Shown: positions 34,364 through 43,672 of the stretch, piece by piece
Layout of the letters: every line of letters begins with the position of its first letter
How positions within the stretch are numbered: the first letter of the stretch is position 1
Assembly (NCBI GenBank): GCA_041396985.1
Contig: JAWKXO010000003.1
Span: 62,001-126,000, forward strand
From: Emcibacteraceae bacterium
Lineage (GTDB): Bacteria; Pseudomonadota; Alphaproteobacteria; Sphingomonadales; Emcibacteraceae
DNA: 64,000 bases
Direction of reading: 5' to 3'
Made by a program: the position numbers and the translations under genes
The notes under the pieces: generated by a model
What the model was told of the DNA's origin: nothing
The model's database searches: none
What the model saw: the letters and a program-made list of their open reading frames with translations, nothing else

Positions 34364-34984
34364 TTAATATTCAGTTTTAAGCTCTTGCCATGATTGCCGG
34401 ATAATACTTATGGCTGAATGAGAGAATAAAGTGGCCATAATCCCCGCAACTATCAAATCAGGCCACGCATTATCTGTAACTACAATACCAGATGCTGCTA
34501 TCATTACAGCAACATTGCCAATTGCATCATTTCTACTGCATAACCAAACAGACCTAACATTGGCATCTCCATCTTTGTAACGCAATAGGAGCAATGCACT
34601 TATCAAATTGGCGGCAAACGCAGCAAAACCAATTGCTCCCATGGTAATTGGTTCAGGAACTTCATTTTCCAATACTCTCATTCCAGTTGCTCCAAGTACC
34701 CACATCGCTATGAATAACAGGGATATTCCCTTGAACATTCCAGCTTTGGCCCTTACTGCGATAGGCATACCAATAACGATAAGTGAAATTGTATAAGTCG
34801 CGCTGTCACCCAAAAAGTCCAGACAATCCGCTAAAAGAGACATTGATCCGGATAATACTCCTCCACCTAATTCAACAACGAACATTGTAAAGTTAATTGC
34901 GATGATCACCACGAGTATACGTTTATATTCTTTTGATGCTCCGTCGAAATTGATATTTGTCTCGCATCCGCATTTTTCTACCAT
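34364..34984 (-). CDS. Short CDF-type cation efflux protein
   Basis: A 206-residue membrane protein with about six hydrophobic helices. The metal-site helices are recognisable: LLADCLDFLGDSA (helix 2, Asp pair) and RNDAIGNVAVMIAA (helix 5). It lacks the cytosolic C-terminal domain of full CDF proteins, a known short type often near czc genes. The N-terminus CGCE may bind metal. It lies downstream of and co-oriented with czcCBA, so Zn, Cd or Co export is likely. Confidence 0.8.
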   Translation of the reverse strand: MVEKCGCETNINFDGASKEYKRILVVIIAINFTMFVVELGGGVLSGSMSLLADCLDFLGDSATYTISLIVIGMPIAVRAKAGMFKGISLLFIAMWVLGATGMRVLENEVPEPITMGAIGFAAFAANLISALLLLRYKDGDANVRSVWLCSRNDAIGNVAVMIAASGIVVTDNAWPDLIVAGIMATLFSHSAISIIRQSWQELKTEY

Positions 34985-35131
34985 TTGTAAAACCTTTCAA
35001 TAGATTGTTTAACCTAGTAACTACCAAGACCAGAATTAATTGTTCCATAAACTATTCATTGCCTAGCGCCTAGATACTAAATAAGTATGCCTCAGAGATG
35101 CAGTTGCACCCCTGAGATATTAGGATTGTGA

Positions 35132-37364
35132 TTATTCTTGCTCGAAATCGTACGTCATAAATTTGCTGTAAACAGCGGGCAACAATATTAAGGTCAACAT
35201 AGTACTTGTAACGATCCCGCCAACAACTACTGTCGCCAAAGGTTTTTGTATTTCGGACCCAATACCGTTGGATAATAGTAGAGGTATTAAACCCAGCATA
35301 CTCGTTATTGCGGTCATTAAAACCGGCCTCAGTCTAGAAACAGTTCCTTCTAAAACACTGTTAAACATAGTTTCTCCATTGGAAAGCCGTTCATTAAATG
35401 AATTTACAAGAACAACCCCATTTAAAATCGCTATGCCAAATAGTGTGATAAAACCGATAGAACCGGGCACAGATAGATATTGGCCACTTATGTAAAGCCC
35501 AACGACACCCCCAACCAGAGCCATGGGGACATTTAACATAACAAGTGAAGCCTGTTTTGCTGAACCAAAAGCGAAATAAAGAAGCAGGAATATCAATGCC
35601 ATCGAAATAGGAACCACGATCATCAACCGTGCTTGCGCCCGTTGTTGATTTTCATACTGTCCACCAAACTCAACAGCGTATCCAGCAGGAAGGTCAATTT
35701 CGTTATTGATACGATCCTCCAGTTCTGAGACAAGGCCGCCCATATCTCGACCTTCTACATTACTTTGAATAACTACACGCCTTTGCACATTATCGCGCCT
35801 GATTTGGGTAGGGCCATTTTCAACCATGACCTCTGCAACATCTCCCAACCTGACCCAAGCACCATTTAGCGATACCAACGTCAAATCAGCTATTCTCTGC
35901 GCGTCTTTTCTAAATTCCTCATCAAGCCGCACATAAATATCATATCGTTCATTTCCTTGTATAACTTGTCCTGCTGCTTTTCCGCCGATTGCATCGGAAA
36001 CAAGCTCCATTACTTGAGAAACTGAAAGACCATACCGGGCAACAAGTTCACGTTTAGGCGTAATAACAAGCTGGGCTTCACCAGATATTTGTTCCATGGC
36101 TACATCACTAGTTCCCGATGTTTCTCGTACCAAGGCTTCAATTTCCTTTCCTTTGTCACTTAAAACATCCAAATCGGGGCCAAAAAGTTTCACTGCTAGC
36201 TCTGCTCTAACCCCTGATAGAAGTTCATCTACCCTAGTAGCAATCGGTTGTGAGAAGGAGAAAAGTAGTCCTGGAAAAACGGACATTTCCTGTTCCATTA
36301 ATTGCTGAAGTTGGTATCTATTGTCAGCTGATGTCCATTGTTGCACTTCTTTAAGCCCCACCAATAGCTCAATATTTGATACAGGTTCCGGATCACCACC
36401 AATTTCAGCACGTCCAGTACGACTTGAAACAAACAGAACTTCTGGAAATTGAATAAGTTTATCTTCAAGTACTTGAGCGACTTCGACCGCAGTAGTCAGA
36501 GATGTGGAAGGTGCAAGTGTTACACGAATATTGAGTGTGCCTTCTTCAAGCTCGGGAACAAACTCTGTCCCAAGGAATGGTATTAATGTCATCGCCATCA
36601 CAAAAACAATAAATGACGCGATCATAACTTTCTTTGAATTATTAAGAACCCAAACCAACGCTTTACGATAATGATCTTCTATGAACATAAGAGGTTTATT
36701 TTCTTTTTTACGAATACCTTTCATAAATATATATGAAGCCAACGGCGGTAGAATGAGCATCGCTACAACTAATGAGCCCAACATAGTTAAGATGATTGAC
36801 AGGGCCATTGGCTGAAATAACTTACCCTCAACGCCTTGCAAACTGAACAGTGGCGCAAAAACTACTACAATTATCATCACAGCAAAAAAAACAGGACGAC
36901 CTACTTCTTTAGCTGCTTCCTGAACGATCAAACGTAATCCATGGGACTTTTCACCGATCAATTTATTCGGATTGCGACGAGACAAATGATTGAATATATT
37001 TTCCATCATTACAACAGAACCATCAACCATCATGCCGATTGCAATAGCCATTCCACCTAGAGACATTAAATTTGCTGAAATTCCATTTAATGACATGACA
37101 GAAAGTGCCATTAAAACAGAAATGGGAATTGAAAGTAATACAAGACTGGCAGCTCTTATATTAAGTAGAAATAGGTATAAAACGATAACGATGAGGATAA
37201 ATGCTTGTAATAAAGCACTTGAAACTGTTTCTATCGCTTTTGATACCAGATCAGCTTGATCGTATACTGGCTCTATCGTTACACCTTCGGGTAAAGCGGC
37301 TTGAATGATGGGTAGACGCTCTTTATACTGTCTATCGTTAGCTTAGTGTTGGCTCCAAAGTCTT
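35132..37364 (-). CDS. czcA: CzcA/CusA RND efflux pump, C-terminal two-thirds
   Basis: The frame from the slip site onward (37364) encodes the rest of a heavy-metal RND pump. It covers the end of the first porter domain (NTKLTIDSIKERLPII), helices 2-6 with GISANLMSLGG and DGSVVMMENIF (proton relay region), the second porter and docking domains, and helices 7-12 to the end. An ATG at 37111 is in frame, but the true reading starts in the N-terminal part. Together the two parts span 1048 codons, normal for CzcA/CusA. The substrate is a divalent (Zn/Co/Cd) or monovalent (Cu/Ag) metal; CDF neighbour favours divalent. Confidence 0.85.
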
Positions 37365-38276
37365 TTTTAATACAATACCTGTTACAACTTCACCAAGTTT
37401 CTCGATTTTTCCGTCTGTACGTCTGGTCATTGTAACTGCGCCTTGGCGAATTTCCCCGCCAAACTCAACAGTTGCAATGTCTGAAACATAAACAACGCTG
37501 CCATCTTTTTCTTTTAAGGGTATATTACCAATATCAGTCAAGCCATCTTCCTGACTTCTGATCCAGCCAACACCACGAATTACCAGTTGCTCGTTGCCAC
37601 TGTCTATATACCAGCCACCAGCATTTTTGTTATTATTCTCAATTGCGCTGATCACATCTGCAATCTTAACCTCATAGTTCAATAAATGATCCGGGTTTAC
37701 CTGAACTTGAAATTGTCTGACCTCTCCACCAAATGAAAGAACGTCTGTAACTCCCTCTATAGGCATTAAAAGTAATTTGACTACCCAGTCATTCAAACTT
37801 CTTAGGTCAAGAGCATCGTACTGTTGGTCACCACGTGACCGTAGAATATACTGATAAACTTGCCCTAATCCTGAAGTGTTAGGCCCCATTTCAGGTACCC
37901 CTACCCCGGAGGGAACATCTTCTTTCGCGGCTTGCAATCTTTCAAATACCAGCTGACGCGCAAAATAAATATCGGTACCTTCTTTAAATACTACTGTAAT
38001 CACCGACAGTCCTGACTTGGATATAGAACGAACTTCTTCTACATCAGGTAATGCATACATTACAGCTTCAACCGGAAATGTGATCAATTGTTCAACTTCG
38101 TTGGCTGCCAAACCTGCTGCCTCGGTATTGATGGTCACTTGAACATTTGTAACGTCGGGAAAAGCGTCCAGATTGATTTTTGGTAAGATAAAAACACTCG
38201 ATCCCAATAACCCTAACACAGCTAAAAGCACCAGTAATCGATTTACGATGCCTAGGTCTATTATTTTGTTTAACAT
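37338..38276 (-). CDS. czcA: CzcA/CusA RND efflux pump, N-terminal third
   Basis: A 312-residue frame: first transmembrane helix (NRLLVLLAVLGLLGSSVFIL), then the porter domain with FPDVTNVQVTINTEAAGLA and the metal-path region. It reads GEVVTGIVLKK and then runs out of homology into TLEPTLS and a stop. A -1 shift at AAA-AAG restores DFGANTKLTID and the full pump. The intact flanks and absence of other damage suggest either recoding, a very recent mutation, or a homopolymer read error. Confidence 0.85.
   Translation of the reverse strand: MLNKIIDLGIVNRLLVLLAVLGLLGSSVFILPKINLDAFPDVTNVQVTINTEAAGLAANEVEQLITFPVEAVMYALPDVEEVRSISKSGLSVITVVFKEGTDIYFARQLVFERLQAAKEDVPSGVGVPEMGPNTSGLGQVYQYILRSRGDQQYDALDLRSLNDWVVKLLLMPIEGVTDVLSFGGEVRQFQVQVNPDHLLNYEVKIADVISAIENNNKNAGGWYIDSGNEQLVIRGVGWIRSQEDGLTDIGNIPLKEKDGSVVYVSDIATVEFGGEIRQGAVTMTRRTDGKIEKLGEVVTGIVLKKTLEPTLS
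37362..37368 (-). other. A-AAA-AAG slippery heptamer at the czcA frame break
   Basis: On the minus strand the 0-frame codons are TTA-AAA-AAG, which contain A-AAA-AAG in the phase used for -1 frameshifting in E. coli dnaX. A -1 slip gives GAC-TTT-GGA and continues CzcA. No strong stem-loop or Shine-Dalgarno-like stimulator was obvious by eye. Confidence 0.5.
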
Positions 38277-38287
38277 CTCGGCATCCT

Positions 38288-39439
38288 TTAATGATTATGT
38301 ACGCTAAAGCCGCTTTTGGCGAGTTCAGATTGAATAAAGAACGCACCAGTTACGACTACTGTTTCGCCCTCATTAACATCAGATATTACATACCGATCTC
38401 CAGTGGATTTGAGAATTCTGACCTCTCTAGGTATAAAGCCTCCATCCTGATCTTGGATAAAGAGCTGCCAGTCTCCATCAGCTGATCTAAGTACAGCTTC
38501 CTTGGGAACTGAATATCCCTTTTCTTCACCGGGCATTAAAAATTTTACATTTACGAATTGTCCCGGATGTAAATTATGATCCTCATTTTCCACAATCATT
38601 CTTATTTTACGCCGGCGTGTTTCCTCATCAACTATTTCATCTGCTATTAAAACACGTGCTTCCGCAATGTAGTCACCTACTTCAATTGTCGCTCTACTGG
38701 ATGTAAAAGCCTGATCGAACTGTCCTAGCGATATTGCACTTTCGATCCAAACAGTATCTTCATTTATCAGCTTAAAAAGTATGGTACCCGGTTCAACCAA
38801 GGCACCAGATAAAAAGTCATCACTCGCAATAGTAGCTGCTTGAGAGGAATAGAGGTCATACTCACCTGGTTTATTCAGTTCTGATGTCTCATAAAGTCTG
38901 TTGATATCCTCAGCAGACATTCCGTAAGACTTCAGTTGTGCTAATAACTGAAGGTAATCTGTCTCTGCTTGTAAATAACGTTTTGCGGAAACAATATCAC
39001 TTCCCAAGTTTTTAACACGCTGCCATTCTCTTGAAACATTAATGAATTTCGCCTGAGCATTTGCCATCTCAACACTGAATAGAGTTATCAAAGGTTGATT
39101 AACATCCACTCTATCTCCTAATCTTGCATGTCGTTCAATGATTATTGACGGTATACGGGGGGTGATAATTGAGGATGCATAATCATTAGCGCGCACTTCA
39201 CCCGTAGCAGCAATACTTTCTGTTATTCTATCCAATCGTAATTTAACCGTCGTTATACCTGCAGCTGCGATTTGTTCTTGTGTTAGTGAAACTTCAATTT
39301 CTTCTTCGTTGTGGGCTTCATCATCATTATGCACTTCTTGCGAAATGCTACTCTCAGATGACAAAATAATTGCAGCTGATAAACTCCAAGCTAACAAAAT
39401 ATGATAGTTATATTTTTTAATTAGAGAGGATTTGGTCAT
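38288..39439 (-). CDS. czcB: Periplasmic adaptor subunit of Czc efflux (MFP)
   Basis: A 383-residue membrane-fusion protein from the ATG at 39439 (GGAG 8 bases upstream; another ATG 7 codons earlier overlaps czcC). A signal anchor (residues 9-32) is followed by an acidic/His stretch, a barrel-sandwich domain (TGEVRANDYASSIITPRI ... LGDRVDVNQPLITL), a helical hairpin and the beta-barrel domain with HPGQFVNVKFLMP. The C-terminus SVHNH is His-rich. It links CzcA to the outer-membrane channel. It overlaps nothing; the start is 1 base after the czcC stop. Confidence 0.87.
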   Translation of the reverse strand: MTKSSLIKKYNYHILLAWSLSAAIILSSESSISQEVHNDDEAHNEEEIEVSLTQEQIAAAGITTVKLRLDRITESIAATGEVRANDYASSIITPRIPSIIIERHARLGDRVDVNQPLITLFSVEMANAQAKFINVSREWQRVKNLGSDIVSAKRYLQAETDYLQLLAQLKSYGMSAEDINRLYETSELNKPGEYDLYSSQAATIASDDFLSGALVEPGTILFKLINEDTVWIESAISLGQFDQAFTSSRATIEVGDYIAEARVLIADEIVDEETRRRKIRMIVENEDHNLHPGQFVNVKFLMPGEEKGYSVPKEAVLRSADGDWQLFIQDQDGGFIPREVRILKSTGDRYVISDVNEGETVVVTGAFFIQSELAKSGFSVHNH

Positions 39440-39440
39440 A

Positions 39441-40682
39441 TTAATTCTCCATCCATTCATTGAAATTGCCAGTCAACTCAAACCAGTCAATCCAAGCGAT
39501 TTCCAGATTAAAGCGCATCTCGATAATGGCTTCTTCTGTTTGAAATAATTGTTCGATTTCTAGTAAATAATTAAGGGTGCTGATCTCATCATTCTCAAGC
39601 AGCCGGGACATTAAGTCGTATTGATTATCAAGAGATTTAACATCACCTTTTTGCCAACTCTGCCAACTGCTGGAGAGTAGAGAAATACGACTATGATTGG
39701 AGATCAAAGTTGCTTCATATAATCGTTGCCTATTTTGATAATCGAACTCCGATGATTGCATGTCTTTTTGAGATGCAATCAGATCATCCGAATAAGTGTT
39801 CCTTATTGGAAGTGGGAGGGAAATGTTGATCCCAACCAAATCATTATTTCCTTCTTTTCCGTATTTGACACCAACGGTGGGATCAACGGATCGCCTCTTA
39901 CGTGCCACTTCGACTTCAGCTTTTTTCTCAAAATACGAGACTTGTGAAAGCAAAAGTGTCGGGCTTTTTCTTTCTACGCTTGTCTCCAGAGCGGGAATTG
40001 CTAAATTAGAGAGATATTTTAAAGACCAATGCATGGCCTCAACACCAGTTAAAGCTTCAACCAGTTGCTTCGCGCTCAGCATTGATGACAAGGCATTATT
40101 TTTGTCGGTTCTTGCTTTGAATAAGGCCAGATTTGCCGTTTGTAGTTCTTTTAAAGTTATATCACCTTGCTGATGTCTGCTTTGTGCATATGAGGCTAAC
40201 CTAATAGCTGATTTTAGGCTTTTCTCCCGAAGTGATAAAATTTGATTTGTTCTCTCGTAATCTGAAATTGCTCTGGCAATAGAAGCCATCACATTGTTTC
40301 TCGCGATCTTATATTCAAGCCTCGCCTTTTCAGTTCTAATTCGGGCTAAATTTTGATTGGTGGTTCTCTTGCCTCGCCAATCTATTGTCTGACTGAGCCC
40401 TACAGACTTTGATGATTGATCAGCATTTTCATATTCCAAATCTAGCGTTGGATTATAAAGTGCTTGCCCCAAAGATCGTCCTCTCGCAATTTCGGCTTCC
40501 AACTTTTCCTGAGCGGATTTTACAGCAGGGTTTGTAAGAAGAGCTCTTGCCATGAGTTCGTTCACGGAAAGAGTGTTTTCAATTTCCGTATTAGTCGTTC
40601 TTTCCTGAGCGAATGTATTTGTGGAGAGCAAAAACACCCACAACGACAAAGCGGAAAGAACATGCATTATTTTGCAGTTCAT
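39441..40682 (-). CDS. czcC: Outer-membrane channel subunit of Czc efflux (TolC family)
   Basis: A 413-residue TolC-family protein with signal peptide (through NTFA). Two repeats of the outer-membrane efflux domain: ARALLTNPAVKSAQEKLEAE in the first, long coiled helices (KARTDKNNALSSMLSAKQLVE) and VGINISLPLPIRN at the second. Typical of CzcC/CusC. First gene of the czcCBA unit after the small His-rich protein. Confidence 0.85.
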   Translation of the reverse strand: MNCKIMHVLSALSLWVFLLSTNTFAQERTTNTEIENTLSVNELMARALLTNPAVKSAQEKLEAEIARGRSLGQALYNPTLDLEYENADQSSKSVGLSQTIDWRGKRTTNQNLARIRTEKARLEYKIARNNVMASIARAISDYERTNQILSLREKSLKSAIRLASYAQSRHQQGDITLKELQTANLALFKARTDKNNALSSMLSAKQLVEALTGVEAMHWSLKYLSNLAIPALETSVERKSPTLLLSQVSYFEKKAEVEVARKRRSVDPTVGVKYGKEGNNDLVGINISLPLPIRNTYSDDLIASQKDMQSSEFDYQNRQRLYEATLISNHSRISLLSSSWQSWQKGDVKSLDNQYDLMSRLLENDEISTLNYLLEIEQLFQTEEAIIEMRFNLEIAWIDWFELTGNFNEWMEN

Positions 40683-40770
40683 TTTAATTCCTAATAAATT
40701 TAATAGAAGTTGACCGTGGCCGAGAACCTAAACGAAATCTCGGACACAATTATCATTAGTTGTTAGATTA

Positions 40771-41112
40771 TTAGGAAATGGGAGGAGCTATTGGTGGTTT
40801 ATGATAAATAGAAATAAGCAAATCCGTTAAAGGTGCTCCATATTCTATATCATCAGGTTCAAATTTAATGTTAATCTCACAGAACATTAGCGTTAATTGC
40901 GGATGTGAGTGCATGCAATGGGAAACACCTGTAAGTTCATCCTGATGTTCTGCAATTTCATTATGATTTTTTGAGAAACTGTCATGACCTTCCTGATCGA
41001 GCAAGTTATGCTCAACAGTTTCAAGTAGAATTTCACCGGCCTCCGACATTGCACAAGCAATTTGGGTGAATAAAAAAGAGGCCAATATCATAAAGGTCAT
41101 TTTAAAGTTCAT
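40771..41112 (-). CDS. Small exported His-rich protein upstream of czcCBA
   Basis: A 113-residue protein with a signal peptide (residues 1-21, cleaved near IACA). The mature part has many His (VEHNLL, GHDSFSKNHNEIAEHQDE, SHCMHSHPQ) and two Cys, and ends YHKPPIAPPIS. It resembles small metal-binding leader proteins that sit before Cop/Czc operons in proteobacteria, although I cannot name the family. A periplasmic metal buffer or sensor role is inferred from the His content and position about 90 bases before czcC. Confidence 0.65.
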   Translation of the reverse strand: MNFKMTFMILASFLFTQIACAMSEAGEILLETVEHNLLDQEGHDSFSKNHNEIAEHQDELTGVSHCMHSHPQLTLMFCEINIKFEPDDIEYGAPLTDLLISIYHKPPIAPPIS

Positions 41113-41420
41113 ATGGTGTATATAATCATTAATCTAAATACTGACAAGCGAATAGTTGGTAGAGTATTCAAGACATCCATCCTAAGTGGGTGGCGTTCAA
41201 GACTTCAGTTGGCTAGTAGTGACTGCAAAAATATTGGGTGACTAATTTTATTTTTGGTTGAATATTCCAACCACTTTTTTATGGAAATCGGCAGAATACT
41301 GCCATTCTGTTTTTAAAAACATGCCACCACCTTGGAATGTGAAATGAGGTAATATTTCATACAAATTGGATCATGTTCAATATTGAAAGTGACAGACTTG
41401 GAACGAGACCAGAAGTATTA
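41113..41420. other. Noncoding region between czc operon and integrase
   Basis: 308 bases, AT-rich. It should contain the czc promoter, but I see no clear operator. A TGGTTG/CAACCA hairpin with a T-rich tail on the plus strand (41255-41280) points away from both neighbours. Nothing else is defined. Confidence 0.5.
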
Positions 41421-43214
41421 TTATTTCATTTTTTTAAGTGGTTCAAAGTCGACGTAATTATAGGAGTTATCTATAAAACTTTTTAGTACACCAATTGATG
41501 TACCTGATCCGTAATTAGAGGTAGTGTCTGCTTTACTGTGCCCCATAAGCTTTTTAATACTATACTCTTCTACATTCTGATTTCTAAGTTCATCTGCAAA
41601 ACTATGTCTGGTGCTATGAAACGTCTTCACTGTATCTGGGAAACCTAAGTTTTTTTTGTATCTATTCAATCGGCTAGTTGCTTTTTTACTTGGGTCTCTC
41701 AGTTGTGCGCCAATAAGGTTTGGGAAAATTAATTTGTTTGGTTTTCCTTTTGTGGTTTTTTTTATCCATTTGAGCAAGCCTAGATCAATCAATTGGTCAT
41801 GTATTGGTACTTTTCTAATACTAGATTTAGTTTTGACACCTTTCCCATGTTGGTTATTAACATCAAAACACAGAATGTTTTCAAATTCTACTATGTCACG
41901 ACTGTGCAGTAAGCATATCTCTTTTATTCGCAAGCCTGACATAAACCCAATCAACCAAGCCCAGTAATGTTCGGTTTGAATTTTCATTCGCCCTTCAATA
42001 TAAGTCCTACTCTTACTCTTAAATCCCACAAATAATGGAGATGTCAGTATTTTTATTATCTCATCCTTACTAAACGGCTGTCGTCCTTTTGTATCGGGTG
42101 TAGTTTTCAAGACTTGGATTTTAATTCCCTGAAATGGAGATTGATCGAGGTGTTTGTCTTGGACGGCCCAGTTAAAAATAGCATTTGTAAGCGATAAATA
42201 TTTCTTCTGTGTTTTAATGCTTTGCGTCTCTACATTTTTATAATTAGTGCTTTTTTTTATGACCTCTTTAAGAGTTAGGTTCTTGTATCTTTTGTTCTTC
42301 GAATAGTTTTTTGGCATTGACATCAGCGTATCTCGAAAACTGCGAACATCATCCATATCAATATTGTGTATTGATATTTCGTCGCCAAACCATTCGAGTA
42401 ACCAGCGGTACAATCTTTCGAAATCTAGCTTACTGTTAAGTGTTATTGCTTTATGTTTAGCTTTCCGGTGCTTATCCAAAAGCTGCTTCAACGACAAGTG
42501 CGGTTTGGAATGAACATTAGTAATTTGAGTAGATTGATAGTCCATAAATAATGCGTCCAATGGCCTACCATCATGAAATCCTTTAGTAAGGTATTGGTGG
42601 AATACTCGATATGCCTCTGCCTGTGCGCGACATAGAAGCGTACCTAGTAATCTGTACTCTACAGAATTTGTTGTGGGAATATCACGTCCCATATCCTCAA
42701 AGGCCTGATCTATTTCGAATGAAATTGTAGAATTGAACTGCTCAGAAACAATCATGTTCTCATATGCATTAACAAGTTTTAAAGTTTTCTCAGCTTGGTA
42801 TTTTCGGTTAAACCCCTGTTTTCCCTTCGTTACGGCAGGGTTTCGTGGGGCCAATTCCAAATCATTTAGACAATCCTGTAATTCTCGCCTAAAATAGGCT
42901 CTAGCTACCTCTATCATTTCGGGACTTGCGTTGTCAGATATCATTTGTTCAGTTTCCCCAAGCAGACGCTTAAAACTTAGATCGATATATGCACATCTTA
43001 GTCGAGCTTCTTGAAGATTACCAGTTTTCAGGGACCTCCTGATTTCGGATATGCCTAAAATTTTTTTGAGTTGGCCTGATAGCTGTCTACGAAAGTAATA
43101 TATGCCGGCCTTCTCATAAAGGTTTGGGGTCCCGGAGTACTGAAAGCCTGAGCTCATTTCGCGGCTCCCAGTGTACTGACCAGTGTACTCCCCAGTGTAC
43201 TCGGCTGTTTCCAT
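41421..43214 (-). CDS. int: Tyrosine integrase of element 1 (DUF6538 type)
   Basis: A 597-residue integrase. The first residues contain a YTG repeat (EYTGEYTGQYTG) encoded by the 12-base arm repeats, followed by a DUF6538-like domain (NLYEKAGIYYFRRQLSGQL), a SAM-like core-binding region (about 235-330) and the catalytic domain, with SGLRIKEICLL (Arg), HSTRHSFADEL (H-x-x-R), MGHSKADTTSNY (His and nucleophile Tyr). All active residues are present. The gene starts 52 bases from the central att copy and points into element 1, as usual for tRNA-targeting integrases. An alternative start is the Met at codon 20. Confidence 0.88.
   Translation of the reverse strand: METAEYTGEYTGQYTGSREMSSGFQYSGTPNLYEKAGIYYFRRQLSGQLKKILGISEIRRSLKTGNLQEARLRCAYIDLSFKRLLGETEQMISDNASPEMIEVARAYFRRELQDCLNDLELAPRNPAVTKGKQGFNRKYQAEKTLKLVNAYENMIVSEQFNSTISFEIDQAFEDMGRDIPTTNSVEYRLLGTLLCRAQAEAYRVFHQYLTKGFHDGRPLDALFMDYQSTQITNVHSKPHLSLKQLLDKHRKAKHKAITLNSKLDFERLYRWLLEWFGDEISIHNIDMDDVRSFRDTLMSMPKNYSKNKRYKNLTLKEVIKKSTNYKNVETQSIKTQKKYLSLTNAIFNWAVQDKHLDQSPFQGIKIQVLKTTPDTKGRQPFSKDEIIKILTSPLFVGFKSKSRTYIEGRMKIQTEHYWAWLIGFMSGLRIKEICLLHSRDIVEFENILCFDVNNQHGKGVKTKSSIRKVPIHDQLIDLGLLKWIKKTTKGKPNKLIFPNLIGAQLRDPSKKATSRLNRYKKNLGFPDTVKTFHSTRHSFADELRNQNVEEYSIKKLMGHSKADTTSNYGSGTSIGVLKSFIDNSYNYVDFEPLKKMK
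43169..43204 (+). repeat. Right arm-type repeats of element 1 (3 x 12 bp), inside int
   Basis: Three exact CAGTGTACT cores at 12-base spacing (43169, 43181, 43193), matching the array at 23854-23889. They overlap the first codons of int, so integrase binding could also repress its own gene. Confidence 0.78.
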
Positions 43215-43265
43215 TCTTTAATAAAAAGGTGAGAATTGTTATTTGGTAAGGAGTTAGCTGAAGAC

Positions 43266-43294
43266 ATGGAGGAGAGGAAGGGAGTATCCTCCAT
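43266..43294. repeat. att site, junction between the two elements
   Basis: ATGGAGGAGAGGAAGGGA (43266-43283) repeats the tRNA-Ser end. With TCCTCCAT at 43287-43294 it makes an 8-base inverted repeat, as at the left boundary. Confidence 0.82.
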
Positions 43295-43334
43295 ATCTAG
43301 AAGTCCGCATAAACCCTAGACTTTTAAGTTCTTC

Positions 43335-43379
43335 TGCTACACAAATTAATGATTTTGTGTAGCAAAATGTGTAGCAGTA
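43335..43379. repeat. Left arm-type repeats of element 2 (TGTGTAGCA)
   Basis: TGTGTAGCA occurs twice in direct orientation at 12-base spacing (43356, 43368) and once inverted (TGCTACACA at 43335). A further TGTGTAGC lies at 43574-43581. About 50 bases inside the att copy. Confidence 0.65.
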
Positions 43380-43672
43380 GATAAATAAAATTGCAACGGG
43401 TTGTAAATTTTCCCTTAGGTGGTTAACAGAGTATATAAGTTTACAATGGGTTGCAAACCCCTTCATTTTCTAAAGTGATAACTCACTGTTCTTTAGATTG
43501 TCACTACGGACAGAAAATTTACATCCGATTGCTGGTTGGGTGTTTTTTGTAATGAATCATCAAGGCCAATAATTGTGTAGCGAGAACTAGTTTGACGATA
43601 TCTGCAATGATGCATATCATTCAATAAAGGGAATCGGGTAGTTTTGATTATATAATTTAAATTGGGTGTATC

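Larger units (their letters stand above)
23752..43283. mobile_element. Integrative element 1 in tRNA-Ser (metal efflux, Rep, HerA)
   Basis: This 19.5-kb segment is bounded by two copies of ATGGAGGAGAGGAAGGGA, which is the 3' end of the tRNA-Ser gene at 60742-60829. A tyrosine integrase starts 52 bases from the right copy. Triplets of a 12-base CAGTGTACT repeat lie 67 and 62 bases inside the left and right copies, as expected for integrase arm sites. Cargo: a peptidase candidate, small exported proteins, XRE regulator, Rep-like protein with a palindrome-rich region, HerA-like ATPase, a second recombinase, nucleases and a Czc-type efflux cluster. No conjugation genes are seen, so it would need help to transfer. 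Whether it can still excise is not known. Confidence 0.82.

Noticed and set aside
41255..41280. TGGTTG/CAACCA hairpin with T run as a terminator
   Set aside because: It is oriented for plus-strand transcription, but all neighbouring genes read on the minus strand.
43254..43466. 70-codon minus-strand frame across the central att site
   Set aside because: It overlaps the att core and arm repeats, has no ribosome-binding site and no recognisable product.
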